A DNA stretch of 64,000 nt from Spirosoma sp. KUDC1026 (GCF_013375035.1 NZ_CP056032.1:3266001-3330000), one strand, 5' to 3'; counted from the first letter of the stretch, positions 9,238-18,030 are shown. Notes: generated by a model not told the origin, from the letters alone. Numbers and translations: made by a program.

Positions 9238-9927
9238 ATGAAACTCCTATCTATTTTATTCCTCAGTTTCGCCAGCTTCTCTCTTTTCTCCTGCGCGTAC
9301 GACAACTATCCTGAGCCGGAATCAAGGTTACAGGGACGGCTCGTTTACCAGGGCGAACCGATCAACGTTGAGTATAATAACGTAACGTTCGAGCTGTGGG
9401 AGCCAGGCTGGCAGAAGCGGATTCCCATTACGGTAACCGTTGGGCAGGATGGTTCGTACTCCGCTCAGCTTTTCAACGCTACCTACAAGCTGGTTATTCC
9501 GTCGGCGCAGGGACCATTCCGGAGGATGCGCAGGGATAACTCGGATACTACGACGGTTAACCTGACGGGTAACCAGACGCTGGATATCGACGTAATGCCC
9601 TATTACATGGTACGTACACCCGCCTTTTCTGTGTCGAGTGGCAAAGTCTCGGCAACCTGCAAACTTGAGCAGATTATTACCGGTACCGACGCCCGCGCCA
9701 TCGAACGCGTGTCGCTGTACGTAAGTAAGACCCAGTTTGTTGACAGTCGCACCAGCCTGAGCTCGTCCGATCTGACGGGTACGTCGATCAAAGATCTGAA
9801 CGCCGTAGCGCTTAGTGCCAATTTTCCGACCATTTCGGGGCAGAGCTATGCCTACGCCCGGATCGGAGTGAAAATTGTGGGGGTGGAAGACCTTATTTTC
9901 TCGCCCGTACAAAAAGTTCAGCCCTAA
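9238..9927 (+). CDS. DUF3823 domain lipoprotein
   Basis: 229 residues with a lipoprotein signal (lipobox LFSC, Cys at about residue 19). The mature N-terminus is D-N-Y-P-E-P, followed by a transthyretin-like beta domain (L-Q-G-R-L-V-Y-Q-G-E-P-I) that matches the DUF3823 pattern, and a second beta sandwich. DUF3823 genes are typically found just after SusC/SusD pairs, and this protein is thought to be an accessory surface lipoprotein of the uptake complex. The exact role is unknown. It is separated from SusD by the hairpin repeat and followed after 83 bp by the glutaminase-like gene. Confidence 0.85.
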   Translation: MKLLSILFLSFASFSLFSCAYDNYPEPESRLQGRLVYQGEPINVEYNNVTFELWEPGWQKRIPITVTVGQDGSYSAQLFNATYKLVIPSAQGPFRRMRRDNSDTTTVNLTGNQTLDIDVMPYYMVRTPAFSVSSGKVSATCKLEQIITGTDARAIERVSLYVSKTQFVDSRTSLSSSDLTGTSIKDLNAVALSANFPTISGQSYAYARIGVKIVGVEDLIFSPVQKVQP

Positions 9928-10010
9928 ATATTCCCCTGTACTGAGTTATAGAGCCCGACTTACTGCTTTCTATACTGTAGTTGCTCTTTACCTTACAAAA
10001 CAACCTGTTC

Positions 10011-12515
10011 ATGTTTAACCAATCGTTTCTACGCACCGCAGCCCTGGCCACCGCTTTGCTGGTTGTTGCTACGGTGCAGGCTCAGACATTACGTCCACCG
10101 GCTTACCCGCTCGTTACGCACGATCCCTATTTCAGTGTCTGGAGTACGACCGACAAGCTAACGGATTCGCCCACCCGTCACTGGACCGGTAAACCGCAGT
10201 CGATGGAAGGCGTTGTCCGGGTCGATGGAAAGGCGTACCAATTTATGGGAGCCGTACCACCTACGTATAATACGTTACTGCCTACCGGCGAGCTGAAAGC
10301 CTACACTGCTAAATACACCTTCTCTAAACCGAATCCGGGCTGGGAAAAACCGGATTACGACGATCAGGACTGGAAAACAGGTCCCGGTCCCTTTGGCGAC
10401 AATGCCGAATCGCGCACGAAATGGCTCAGCAGCAAGACTGATCCGAACGGTATTCACATCCGGCGTGAGTTTACCTACGACGGCAAGATCGATCCGGCAA
10501 GTCTGCTGCTGTCGATGAGCTATGACGACGACGTTGAGGTCTATCTGAATGGAACGCTGATCATCACGAAGAACTGCTGCGCGGGTGAGTATGTGTATTA
10601 CCCGCTCTCGGCCGAAGGGCAGAAAGCCTTGCGCAAAGGAAAAAATGTGCTGGCGGCTCACTGCGTCAGCCCGGTAGGGGGTTCGTTCATTGATGTTGGC
10701 CTGGTAAGTCCGGCCGCCGGTCCGACCATGACCAAAGCCGAACAAACCGACGTAAAGGTTGCCGCTACCCAAACCGATTACACGTTTACGGCGGGACCGG
10801 TCGATCTGCAGGTGAATTTCCTGTCGCCCCTGCTGCTGGATGAACTGGAAATAGCCGCCCGGCCTGTTAGCTACGTCACGTTCGAAGCAAAATCCCGCGA
10901 TGGCAAACCGCACGCCGTTCAGGTGTACTTTTCCGAGTCGGCGACAATGGCAACCAACACGCCCGTTCAGGACGTAGTGACCAAAGCCGGCCAGGGATCG
11001 GGCCTGACCTACGGATCGGTAGGTACCAAGGCGCAGCCGTTGCTGGGCAAGAAAGGCGATAACATCCGGATCGACTGGGGGTATGCCTATCTGGCAGTTC
11101 CGCAAGGATCAGGCAGCCAGATCGTAACTGGTGTGCCCGCAACGCTGAAGCAGTCGTTTGTTACAAAAGGGACGTTGCCGGCTGCAAAGCTTAATGCCGG
11201 TCAGGCGAATAGCGTAGCGCTGGCTACGGTGCTGAATCTGGGCAACGTTACGAAAGAGGGTGCGTCGAAACACCTGCTGCTGGGGTACGACGATCTCTAC
11301 TCGGTGCAGTATTTTGGCGAGAATCTGCGGGGCTGGTGGCACCGCGATCCCAACATGACGATGGAGAAGACGCTGCAACTGGCCGAAACCGACTACACCC
11401 GCCTTCGCCGGAAAAGCACCGACTTTGACAAACAGCTGTATGACGATGCGCGCAAAGCTGGCGGAAAAGAGTATGCTGATCTGTGTCAGCTGGCGTACCG
11501 GCAGGCCATCTCGGCTCACAAAATTGTGGCTGGTCCGAAAGGCGAGGTATTTTTTCTCTCCAAAGAGAACTTCTCGAATGGCTCCATCGGCACGGTGGAC
11601 GTAACGTACCCATCGGCTCCGCTATTTCTGCTGTACAACAACGAGCTGGCGAAGGGCTTACTGCGCTTCATCTTCGACTATAGCGAGTCAGGCCGGTGGA
11701 AAAAAGATTTCCCGGCGCACGACATTGGTACGTATCCACTGGCAAACGGTCAGACTTATGGCGAAGATATGCCTGTCGAGGAAGCCGGTAACATGATCAT
11801 CCTGACGGCCGCTGCGGTCAAGATGGACGGTAACCCCAACTTCGCGCGGGAGCACTGGCCAACGCTGACCAAGTGGGTAGGTTTCCTGAAACGGGATGGT
11901 TTTGATCCGGGCAACCAGCTCTGTACAGATGATTTTGCCGGTCACCTGGCGCGGAATGCCAACTTATCGGCTAAAGCGATCATGGGCATTGCCTGCTACG
12001 GGCAGATGGCGCAGGCGCTGGGCGACCAGAAAACTGCTGACGAATACCTGACACTGGCCCGCGAATTAGCTAAGAAATGGATGCAGATGGACGTTGAAGG
12101 CGACCATTATGCCCTGACATTCGACAAAACGCCCGGCAGCTGGAGCCAGAAGTACAACATCGTCTGGGATCAATTGCTTGATCTGAATGTGTTCCCGAAG
12201 GAGGTAGCCGATAAAGAAATCGATTTCTACCTGAAGCACCAGCAGCCCTACGGCCTGCCGCTCGACAGCCGGAAGACGTACACCAAATCGGACTGGATAA
12301 TCTGGACGGCAACGATGGCCGATTCAGATAAGGACTTCAAGGCGTTCATCGATCCGATCTGGAAATACGCCAACGAAACGCCAACGCGCGTACCACTTTC
12401 CGACTGGCACGAAACAACCGACGCTAAACAGGTTGGCTTCCAGGCCCGGTCGGTTGTCGGTGGTTACTTTATCAAGATGCTGGATGAGCAGTTGAAAAAG
12501 AAAGCCAAAAAATAG
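10011..12515 (+). CDS. Glutaminase-like enzyme (DUF4964-DUF5127-DUF4965-DUF1793)
   Basis: An 834-residue exported protein. I chose the ATG at 10011 because it gives a clean signal peptide ending at A-Q-A-Q (about residue 25); an upstream TTG in frame does not. The order is a DUF4964-like N-terminal segment (about 28-95), an inserted beta-rich domain (about 105-232, S-Y-D-D-D-V-E-V-Y-L-N-G), a DUF5127-like region (about 243-480) and an alpha-helical DUF4965/DUF1793 region (about 485-830, with W-S-Q-K-Y-N-I-V-W-D). Proteins of this set are annotated as glutaminase A-like. The insert looks like the galactose-binding jelly roll of GH2 enzymes. Its place behind SusC/SusD suggests that it processes the imported substrate in the periplasm or at the surface. 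Confidence 0.82.
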   Translation: MFNQSFLRTAALATALLVVATVQAQTLRPPAYPLVTHDPYFSVWSTTDKLTDSPTRHWTGKPQSMEGVVRVDGKAYQFMGAVPPTYNTLLPTGELKAYTAKYTFSKPNPGWEKPDYDDQDWKTGPGPFGDNAESRTKWLSSKTDPNGIHIRREFTYDGKIDPASLLLSMSYDDDVEVYLNGTLIITKNCCAGEYVYYPLSAEGQKALRKGKNVLAAHCVSPVGGSFIDVGLVSPAAGPTMTKAEQTDVKVAATQTDYTFTAGPVDLQVNFLSPLLLDELEIAARPVSYVTFEAKSRDGKPHAVQVYFSESATMATNTPVQDVVTKAGQGSGLTYGSVGTKAQPLLGKKGDNIRIDWGYAYLAVPQGSGSQIVTGVPATLKQSFVTKGTLPAAKLNAGQANSVALATVLNLGNVTKEGASKHLLLGYDDLYSVQYFGENLRGWWHRDPNMTMEKTLQLAETDYTRLRRKSTDFDKQLYDDARKAGGKEYADLCQLAYRQAISAHKIVAGPKGEVFFLSKENFSNGSIGTVDVTYPSAPLFLLYNNELAKGLLRFIFDYSESGRWKKDFPAHDIGTYPLANGQTYGEDMPVEEAGNMIILTAAAVKMDGNPNFAREHWPTLTKWVGFLKRDGFDPGNQLCTDDFAGHLARNANLSAKAIMGIACYGQMAQALGDQKTADEYLTLARELAKKWMQMDVEGDHYALTFDKTPGSWSQKYNIVWDQLLDLNVFPKEVADKEIDFYLKHQQPYGLPLDSRKTYTKSDWIIWTATMADSDKDFKAFIDPIWKYANETPTRVPLSDWHETTDAKQVGFQARSVVGGYFIKMLDEQLKKKAKK

Positions 12516-12534
12516 CAGGGTAAGCATAATCCAC

Positions 12535-12565
12535 AGAAGCCAGACGCAATCTGCGTCTGGCTTCT
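12535..12565. terminator. Bidirectional-looking intrinsic terminator
   Basis: AGAAGCCAGACGC, a 5-base loop, then GCGTCTGGCTTCT: a perfect 13-bp stem followed by GGGTTTTG. It lies 20 bp after the glutaminase stop and 25 bp before the end of the convergent esterase gene, where a shared terminator is expected. The T-tract on the plus strand is short. Confidence 0.75.
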
Positions 12566-12589
12566 GGGTTTTGACTCGGGTGAGAGTGG

Positions 12590-13294
12590 CTAAATCAGGC
12601 TCATGAAGCGTGGGAATTGCTCTTTCCAGACTGGCCAGTCATGATCGCCCCAGGGCATACGATCAAGCGTGTGGTGAATGCCCTTGTTCCGGAGAATCGT
12701 TGAGATATTCAGCGTGGAAGGCTTACAGAAATCGTACTCCGACGAACCCAGGACGATATTCATGTGATAGAACTCGGGATTGTTGGCGTTGGGTATGAAA
12801 TCGGGTGGGTTGTTGAAATAGACGTTTTCGTCGTAGTAACCGCTCAGAAAAGACCGGATGTCGAAGGCCGCGCCAATAGTGAAGAGGTTACCAACCTGTT
12901 CGGGGTGCCGAAACGCAAAATTCAGGGCGTGGTAGCCGCCAAAGGAGACGCCCGCAACGCCAATTTTCCGTTCGTTGCATTCGCGCTGAATACCGGGCAC
13001 CAGTTCTGTGTGCAGGAAGCGGTCATACAGGACGTGGTTCCAGATACGGGTGCCGGGATGGAGGTGTTTGGCGTACCAGCTGTCGCGGTCGATGCTGTCG
13101 ATGCAGTAGAGTTTAATTTTACCTGTTTCAACAAACCACCGGACTGTTTCGATAAAGCCAAAATCCTTATATTCATAATACCGGCCCATGGAGGTCGGAA
13201 ACATAAGAACGGGGTATCCCCAATGGCCGTAAACCAGCATGTCGATGTCGCGGCCCAGGTGGTGCGAGTACCATTTACGATGAGTTTCCTGCAC
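12590..13294 (-). CDS. Alpha/beta-hydrolase esterase (PF00756-like)
   Basis: 234 residues without a signal peptide, so probably cytoplasmic. The nucleophile elbow G-V-S-F-G-G places Ser117, and the late D-H-D-W segment supplies the likely catalytic His218. The N-terminal pattern (Y-S-H-H-L-G-R-D-I-D-M-L-V-Y-G-H-W-G) and the overall length match the short esterase D/antigen 85-type proteins annotated as putative esterases in Bacteroidota. The substrate is unknown. It is divergently transcribed from another member of the same superfamily, with 79 bp between the starts. Confidence 0.85.
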   Translation of the reverse strand: MQETHRKWYSHHLGRDIDMLVYGHWGYPVLMFPTSMGRYYEYKDFGFIETVRWFVETGKIKLYCIDSIDRDSWYAKHLHPGTRIWNHVLYDRFLHTELVPGIQRECNERKIGVAGVSFGGYHALNFAFRHPEQVGNLFTIGAAFDIRSFLSGYYDENVYFNNPPDFIPNANNPEFYHMNIVLGSSEYDFCKPSTLNISTILRNKGIHHTLDRMPWGDHDWPVWKEQFPRFMSLI

Positions 13295-13373
13295 GATGAT
13301 AGGCGTTTAAAAGGGATAAAACTTGGCTGAAAAATAGAGTAAATCGAATGCAACGACAAAACGGACAACACGG

Positions 13374-14357
13374 ATGCGCCGAAAAAAGCCTATTTTGCAG
13401 TTTGTAATCTGTTTACTGTTGACATTTTTCCTGTTTATGGCTGACTCGATACCGGCCTCTCCCCGCAGCAAGTCAATGACTGTTACCAGGCTGCGTGATG
13501 ATTCTTTGTTCTCCGTTCCGCTCCAGCGCACCGTACATCTGGACATTATTCTACCACCAAATTATCGATCTGATCGCCTGCCGCAGGACCGCTTGCCGCA
13601 GGAACGCTTGCCGCAAGAAGGCTTGCCCCAGGACCGCCTGCCGCAGGAACGCCTGCCGGTCCTTTATCTGAATGATGGGCAGGATCTGGAGCGGTTGCAC
13701 CTGACCGACGTGCTGGATTCGTTGTACGAACAACAGGCCGTCCGTCCGTTTGTTCTGGTGGCCATTCACGCTGGCGACCGAATTCAGGAGTATGGTACGG
13801 CCGCCCAGGCAGATTATATGCATCGGGGGAGTAAAGCGGCTTTGTATACTGACTTTGTCCTGACAGAACTGTTGCCTTATGTGCAGAATCATTATCCGGT
13901 CAGTGACCGACCTGAAGAATCCGCCTTTGCGGGTTTCTCGTTGGGAGGCTTATCGGCGCTGGATCTGGTGTTTCATCATCCGGATCGGTTCAGCCGGGCG
14001 GGCGTATTCTCTGGCGCGCTATGGTGGCGGAGTAAGAGTACCGAGGCTGGCTATCGTGACGAAACCGACCGGATCATGCACGATCTGGTTCGGAAAGGCA
14101 ATTACAGCAGGAACCTGAAATTCTGGTTTGAAGCCGGTACCGACGACGAAACCAGCGACCGGAACAACAACGGCATTATCGACGCCATCGACGACACAAT
14201 CGACCTCATCGAGGAATTGACGAAGAAAGGCTATCAGTACGACCGTGCTGGTGGTCCAACCGACATCCGCTACGTAGAAGTGCAAGGTGGCAAACACGAC
14301 CAGGAAACCTGGAGCAGGGTGATGCCTGACTTTCTGACGTGGGCGTTTGGAAAATAA
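13374..14357 (+). CDS. Secreted esterase (PF00756) with in-frame pentapeptide repeat
   Basis: 327 residues with an N-terminal hydrophobic signal segment (about 8-24). The alpha/beta-hydrolase core carries G-F-S-L-G-G (Ser189) and the strand P-V-L-Y-L-N-D-G-Q typical of PF00756 esterases. An acidic loop with D-R-N-N-N-G-I-I-D-A-I-D may bind calcium. Just before the P-V-L-Y strand, residues 67-95 are six tandem copies of (D/E)-(R/G)-L-P-Q. Homologues usually have a short loop there, so this looks like a local repeat expansion. The catalytic fold on either side appears intact. Confidence 0.87.
   Translation: MRRKKPILQFVICLLLTFFLFMADSIPASPRSKSMTVTRLRDDSLFSVPLQRTVHLDIILPPNYRSDRLPQDRLPQERLPQEGLPQDRLPQERLPVLYLNDGQDLERLHLTDVLDSLYEQQAVRPFVLVAIHAGDRIQEYGTAAQADYMHRGSKAALYTDFVLTELLPYVQNHYPVSDRPEESAFAGFSLGGLSALDLVFHHPDRFSRAGVFSGALWWRSKSTEAGYRDETDRIMHDLVRKGNYSRNLKFWFEAGTDDETSDRNNNGIIDAIDDTIDLIEELTKKGYQYDRAGGPTDIRYVEVQGGKHDQETWSRVMPDFLTWAFGK
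13572..13658 (+). repeat. 15-bp in-frame tandem repeat, about six copies
   Basis: The repeat unit encodes (D/E)-(R/G)-L-P-Q. Copies differ by one to three bases, and several contain the near-palindrome CCTGCCGCAGG. Because the unit is five codons, gain or loss of copies keeps the esterase frame. Confidence 0.92.
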
Positions 14358-14375
14358 AGAGCGAAAGAGCGGGCG
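14357..14375 (+). repeat. Single-arm octamer-like repeat after an esterase stop
   Basis: AGAGCGAAAGAGCGG starts at the last base of the esterase stop codon and repeats the GAGCGAAAGAG unit found in both arms of element A1. No complementary arm is seen nearby. It is probably a decayed or half copy of that family. Confidence 0.4.
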
Positions 14376-14406
14376 CCAAAGCTGTGATAGATTGAAACGT
14401 GGAGCT

Positions 14407-15228
14407 ATGAAGGGATTGTTGATCGTGAATATTTTGGTTCTGGGGCTGTGCCTGCGCGGTCAGGCGGCTGATGTTACGGTGCCGCAGAGTACGACGGGGC
14501 CGGGGGCGCGGAAGCTGGTCTGGGCGGATGAGTTCGACAAGCCGGGGCTGCCTGATACGACGAAATGGACGTATGAAACAGGAGGTAACGGCTGGGGGAA
14601 CAATGAAAAACAGTTTTACACCAGTCGGCGTCCCGAGAACGCCCGTATCGAAAACGGTAAACTCATTATCGAAGCCCGCAAAGAAGCGTATCAGGGCAGC
14701 CAGTACACGTCGGCCCGGCTCCTGACCCGCGGGAAACAGACCTGGACCTACGGACGTGTCGAAGCCCGGGCCAAACTGCCTAAGGGCGTTGGCACCTGGC
14801 CCGCGATCTGGATGCTGGGTACTAATTTGTCGCGCGTGGGCTGGCCGAAGGGTGGTGAAATCGATATCATGGAGCACGTCGGCTACGATGAGGGCGTTGT
14901 CCACGGTACCATCCATTCCGAGGCATATAACCACGTCAAAAAAACGGAAAAAGGCGGCTCAATACCCGTTAGGGACGTAACGACGGATTTCCATACCTAC
15001 GCCATCGACTGGACCGCCGATCAGATCGATTTTTACGTCGATGATCAAAAATACTACTCCGTCCGGAAAGCCACGCTGGGCAGTTCTGAAGCACAGTGGC
15101 CCTTCGACCAACCGTTCTATTTGCTGCTGAACATAGCGGTGGGTGGCAACTGGGGAGGACGGAAAGGTATCGACGAAACCATCTGGCCGCAGCGTATGGA
15201 AGTTGATTATGTGAGGGTATATCAATGA
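14407..15228 (+). CDS. Glycoside hydrolase family 16 (beta-glucanase/laminarinase-like)
   Basis: 273 residues from the ATG at 14407, which gives a signal peptide (about 1-21); a TTG 60 bp upstream overlaps the previous gene and is rejected. The jelly-roll GH16 domain spans about 36-273. The active-site motif G-E-I-D-I-M-E-H-V-G supplies the nucleophile Glu151, Asp153 and the acid/base Glu156, and W-P-A-I-W-M-L precedes it as usual. Members cleave beta-1,3 or beta-1,3-1,4 glucans by a retaining mechanism. It should act in the periplasm or outside the cell. It follows the esterase gene by 49 bp and may be co-transcribed. Confidence 0.93.
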   Translation: MKGLLIVNILVLGLCLRGQAADVTVPQSTTGPGARKLVWADEFDKPGLPDTTKWTYETGGNGWGNNEKQFYTSRRPENARIENGKLIIEARKEAYQGSQYTSARLLTRGKQTWTYGRVEARAKLPKGVGTWPAIWMLGTNLSRVGWPKGGEIDIMEHVGYDEGVVHGTIHSEAYNHVKKTEKGGSIPVRDVTTDFHTYAIDWTADQIDFYVDDQKYYSVRKATLGSSEAQWPFDQPFYLLLNIAVGGNWGGRKGIDETIWPQRMEVDYVRVYQ

Positions 15229-15439
15229 AAGGAGGAAAGGGAGGAAGGGAGGAGAGGGTGAACGATAAAGGTCTGATATGATCAGTTAATATTCTGTTAG
15301 TCAGATTGTTGAGGAAGTAGTTGCGCTTTTGCCGTTCCCTCAGCCAACCTGCCGTTTGCTCAGGGATTATTCGGGCATGAAAGGGCAATGGGTTAGTTTT
15401 CAGTCAATTATTTACGACTAACCCAAAACTTCCTGACTC
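15229..15439. other. Intergenic stretch with purine nonamer repeat B1
   Basis: Immediately after the GH16 stop, 15231-15257 is a purine tract made of degenerate GGAGGAAAG copies. The remaining 180 bp shows no reading frame of note, no clear terminator and no obvious promoter match for the peroxidase gene that follows. Confidence 0.6.
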
Positions 15440-16909
15440 ATGCCTATTTCTCTTACCGCCACCAGCATTGATCCCAATGCGGGTGAATTTCCTGCTATGC
15501 TGGCTGACTTGCAGGGAAACATTCTGAAAGGTCACGGTCGTGACCACACCATCAATCTCTTCATAAAGTTCTCCGCTGGGCGTCAGGCGCTGGTCAAAGA
15601 CTGGTTGTCGGCCTTTACGCGCGTGTTTGTTACGTCAGCGAAGAAACAGATGGAGCAGACCGATTTCTTCAAGACGAATAAGGTGTCGGCCGGAATGTTC
15701 GTCAATCTGTTTTTGACGGCCAGCGGCTATAAATATCTGGGCGTACCGGATGGCAAAACTCCCCAGGATCCATCTTTTCGTAATGGGATGAAAGCGTCAA
15801 AGACGCGCCTGTCTGATCCCGAAAGCAGCACCTGGGACGCTGGCTACGATGCCGATATTCATGCCTTGATTTTGATTGGCGATGACAGTCCGCAACTGGT
15901 GCGGGCACTGAAACGGGCTATTATTATCTCGCTCAAAAACCTGGCAATTCCGCTTCGGGAAGAACCCGGCAAAGGAATTCGGAATGAGGCCGGAAACGGC
16001 ATTGAGCACAACGGCTACGCCGACGGTGTGAGTCAGCCGCTTTTCTTCAAAAAAGATATTGACGACGAAGCCAGCAGGATAGGCCATACCAACTGGCACC
16101 CTGAAGCGCCTTTAAACCTGGCGCTGGTACCTGATCCGGGAAAGGCCGGTGCATTCGGGAGTTATTTCGTCTTTCGAAAGCTGGAACAGGACGTAAAAGG
16201 CTTTAAAAAGCGGGAAGAGGAGCTTGCTGCGGCAATAGGTCTCACCGGCGACGATGCCGAACGGGCTGGTGCGCTGGTGGTCGGACGCTTTGAGGACGGC
16301 ACACCCGTTACGTCATTCAAAGATGCTCTGGAAAATATAGCCAAGGATAAAGTGCCAAACGACTTCATGTACGCCGGTGATGATGGCGGAAAATGCCCGT
16401 TTCACGCTCATATCCGCAAAACGAATCCGCGTAGTGACGGAGCAGGGGTTGATTTTAATAAATCGAAGCGGCTGGTTCGACGGGGTATTCCTTTCGAGAA
16501 AGCGGCTCGGGTCCGATTGCCAAACGGCGATTTCGATCCGGCGCACTTCCCCACAAAAGGGGATGGATACGGTCTTCTGTTTATGTGCTTCGTCGCTAAC
16601 CTGGGCGATCAGTTTGAAAAGGGGCAGTTTGAATTCATGCAGGCGCACTGGGCAAATGAACCAAATTTTGTGAATACGGGAACGGGAATCGATCCCGTCA
16701 TTGGCCAGCACAAGACGACTGATGTCGTGCAGCCGCAGCAGTGGCCAACCACCTGGGGGCAGGCTGTGCCGACGAAGCCGTTTGTGTTCGCCGATTACGT
16801 ACACATGAAAGGAGGGGCCTATTTCTTTGCCCCCAGCCTGTCAACGCTCATCAACTTGAAAGTAAGCAGCAACCCGCTCCTGCCCGAAACGCTGCAGATA
16901 TTTATTTAG
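15440..16909 (+). CDS. DyP-type heme peroxidase
   Basis: 489 residues. The DyP signature G-Y-A-D-G (192-196) supplies the catalytic Asp195. The stretch C-P-F-H-A-H-I-R-K-T-N-P-R (319-331) carries the expected proximal heme ligand His324 and the conserved Arg331. The N-terminal part has the family's L-Q-G-N-I-L-K-G-H-G-R segment. No Sec or Tat signal is present, so the enzyme is probably cytoplasmic or encapsulated; no encapsulin gene is in the window. It uses hydrogen peroxide to oxidise dyes or phenolics. The length is that of the longer class with internal loop insertions. Confidence 0.92.
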   Translation: MPISLTATSIDPNAGEFPAMLADLQGNILKGHGRDHTINLFIKFSAGRQALVKDWLSAFTRVFVTSAKKQMEQTDFFKTNKVSAGMFVNLFLTASGYKYLGVPDGKTPQDPSFRNGMKASKTRLSDPESSTWDAGYDADIHALILIGDDSPQLVRALKRAIIISLKNLAIPLREEPGKGIRNEAGNGIEHNGYADGVSQPLFFKKDIDDEASRIGHTNWHPEAPLNLALVPDPGKAGAFGSYFVFRKLEQDVKGFKKREEELAAAIGLTGDDAERAGALVVGRFEDGTPVTSFKDALENIAKDKVPNDFMYAGDDGGKCPFHAHIRKTNPRSDGAGVDFNKSKRLVRRGIPFEKAARVRLPNGDFDPAHFPTKGDGYGLLFMCFVANLGDQFEKGQFEFMQAHWANEPNFVNTGTGIDPVIGQHKTTDVVQPQQWPTTWGQAVPTKPFVFADYVHMKGGAYFFAPSLSTLINLKVSSNPLLPETLQIFI

Positions 16910-16987
16910 AAGGAGGAAAGGAGAAAATGGAGAAAGGAATAAGAATGATGCTATGCCGTGATTAACATTTTTCTTGTTCCTTTCTCC
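16909..16987. repeat. Purine-repeat inverted element B2 between convergent genes
   Basis: Degenerate GGAGGAAAG copies begin at the peroxidase stop. A 17-bp inverted repeat (16929-16945 against 16971-16987) pairs with a single G-U wobble across a 25-base loop. The right arm ends five bases before the stop of the convergent acyl-CoA reductase gene. It may act as a two-way transcription stop or 3'-end stabiliser. Confidence 0.7.
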
Positions 16988-16992
16988 AAGTT

Positions 16993-18030
16993 CTACAACT
17001 TCACCAAAAACGCCATCGTATCGACTCCATCGGCGTAGTCTGAGAGGCCGGGGGACTGAGTTTGCCCAAAGGGAACACTACCCGGATACCAGCCCTGTCC
17101 GGAGCTGGACTTTGCCGATGCGACGACCTGAATCCGATCAGCACGCTCAGTCAGCCAGGCCGCGGCATCGTCCTGCGTGTTATACGTTTGGTAGTACAAG
17201 ACTGAAATTGGCGACACCAGACCGTCGTTTTCAGTCAAAAGCAGATAGCCATTATCGTAATGCGGCACGGCGTTGATCAGATAAATCGACTTGTTATAGT
17301 CGTAGTTATTCTGGTATTTATGGTTGTTCAGATACGTACTGACATTCGGCTCCAGCGTACGTAACAGGGGCGTAAAGTCATAGTTCTCCGGTACCAGTAT
17401 CGTTGATACGTTCCGGCAGCCCAGTCCGTAATAATCCGAAATAGCGTGGCCAAGATCAACAAAAACGCTTTCATCTTCCTCGCCCAGTAGAATCCCTACC
17501 GAAGTTCGGTTGCGCCGGATGATGTGGGGTTTTTTTTCGAAATAGTAATCGAAGTAGCGGGCCGTATTGTTGCTGCCGGTGGCGATGTAGGCATCGGCCT
17601 TATTCAGTCGTTCAGCTTCTTCAATCAGCGGATCGAAAGCAGGATTGATCTCTTTTAATTTTTGTATTAAAAAGTGGATTAGTACAAAATCCTGGTTACT
17701 CAGCTTAGCCAGCAGCTTGTGACCGCTCATTAAAACACAGAGCAGATCATGGAAACCAACGGCCGGAATATTGCCCGCCATAACAACCCCAATAACTTTC
17801 GGGTGGGCCGGTTCAGCAGGAGCGTAGGCCTGAATCCAGGCGCTGAGTTTATTGGCCGTCAGAAACTCATCGGCGATAGCCTGTAAGGCGCGTAAAACGT
17901 TATCTGGTGTAAACCAATTATTTTTATGATAAGCCCGGTGGGCAATTTCCTCCAGTTCTGGCCGGGTATCTGCCGAACGCAGATAGTCTCCCAGCGCAAC
18001 GAACGTTTGCAGGCGTTCTGATTGCAGCAT
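16993..18030 (-). CDS. Acyl-CoA reductase, LuxC-like
   Basis: 345 residues of the aldehyde-dehydrogenase-related LuxC/acyl-CoA reductase family (PF05893). Visible features are the nucleotide-binding strand V-I-G-V-V-M-A-G-N-I-P-A-V-G, the T-G-S-N-N-T-A-R-Y-F segment and a Cys in Y-G-L-G-C-R-N-V-S that is the likely catalytic thiol. It would reduce an activated acyl group to the aldehyde with NAD(P)H. No luciferase or other lux genes are present, so a role in bioluminescence is not supported. It diverges from a ferredoxin gene, a pairing I recall as common in Bacteroidota. The substrate is unknown. Confidence 0.85.
   Translation of the reverse strand: MLQSERLQTFVALGDYLRSADTRPELEEIAHRAYHKNNWFTPDNVLRALQAIADEFLTANKLSAWIQAYAPAEPAHPKVIGVVMAGNIPAVGFHDLLCVLMSGHKLLAKLSNQDFVLIHFLIQKLKEINPAFDPLIEEAERLNKADAYIATGSNNTARYFDYYFEKKPHIIRRNRTSVGILLGEEDESVFVDLGHAISDYYGLGCRNVSTILVPENYDFTPLLRTLEPNVSTYLNNHKYQNNYDYNKSIYLINAVPHYDNGYLLLTENDGLVSPISVLYYQTYNTQDDAAAWLTERADRIQVVASAKSSSGQGWYPGSVPFGQTQSPGLSDYADGVDTMAFLVKL

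Noticed and set aside
9981-10010. A TTG start 30 bp upstream of the glutaminase-like gene
   Set aside because: The ATG at 10011 begins a clean signal peptide; the extension is not export-like.
14347-14406. A TTG start that would lengthen the GH16 protein by 20 residues
   Set aside because: It overlaps the end of the esterase gene and has no signal peptide start; the ATG at 14407 gives a proper signal.
16993-18030. A bioluminescence (lux) locus around the LuxC-like gene
   Set aside because: No luciferase, LuxD or LuxE homologue is present; LuxC-like acyl-CoA reductases are widespread without luminescence.
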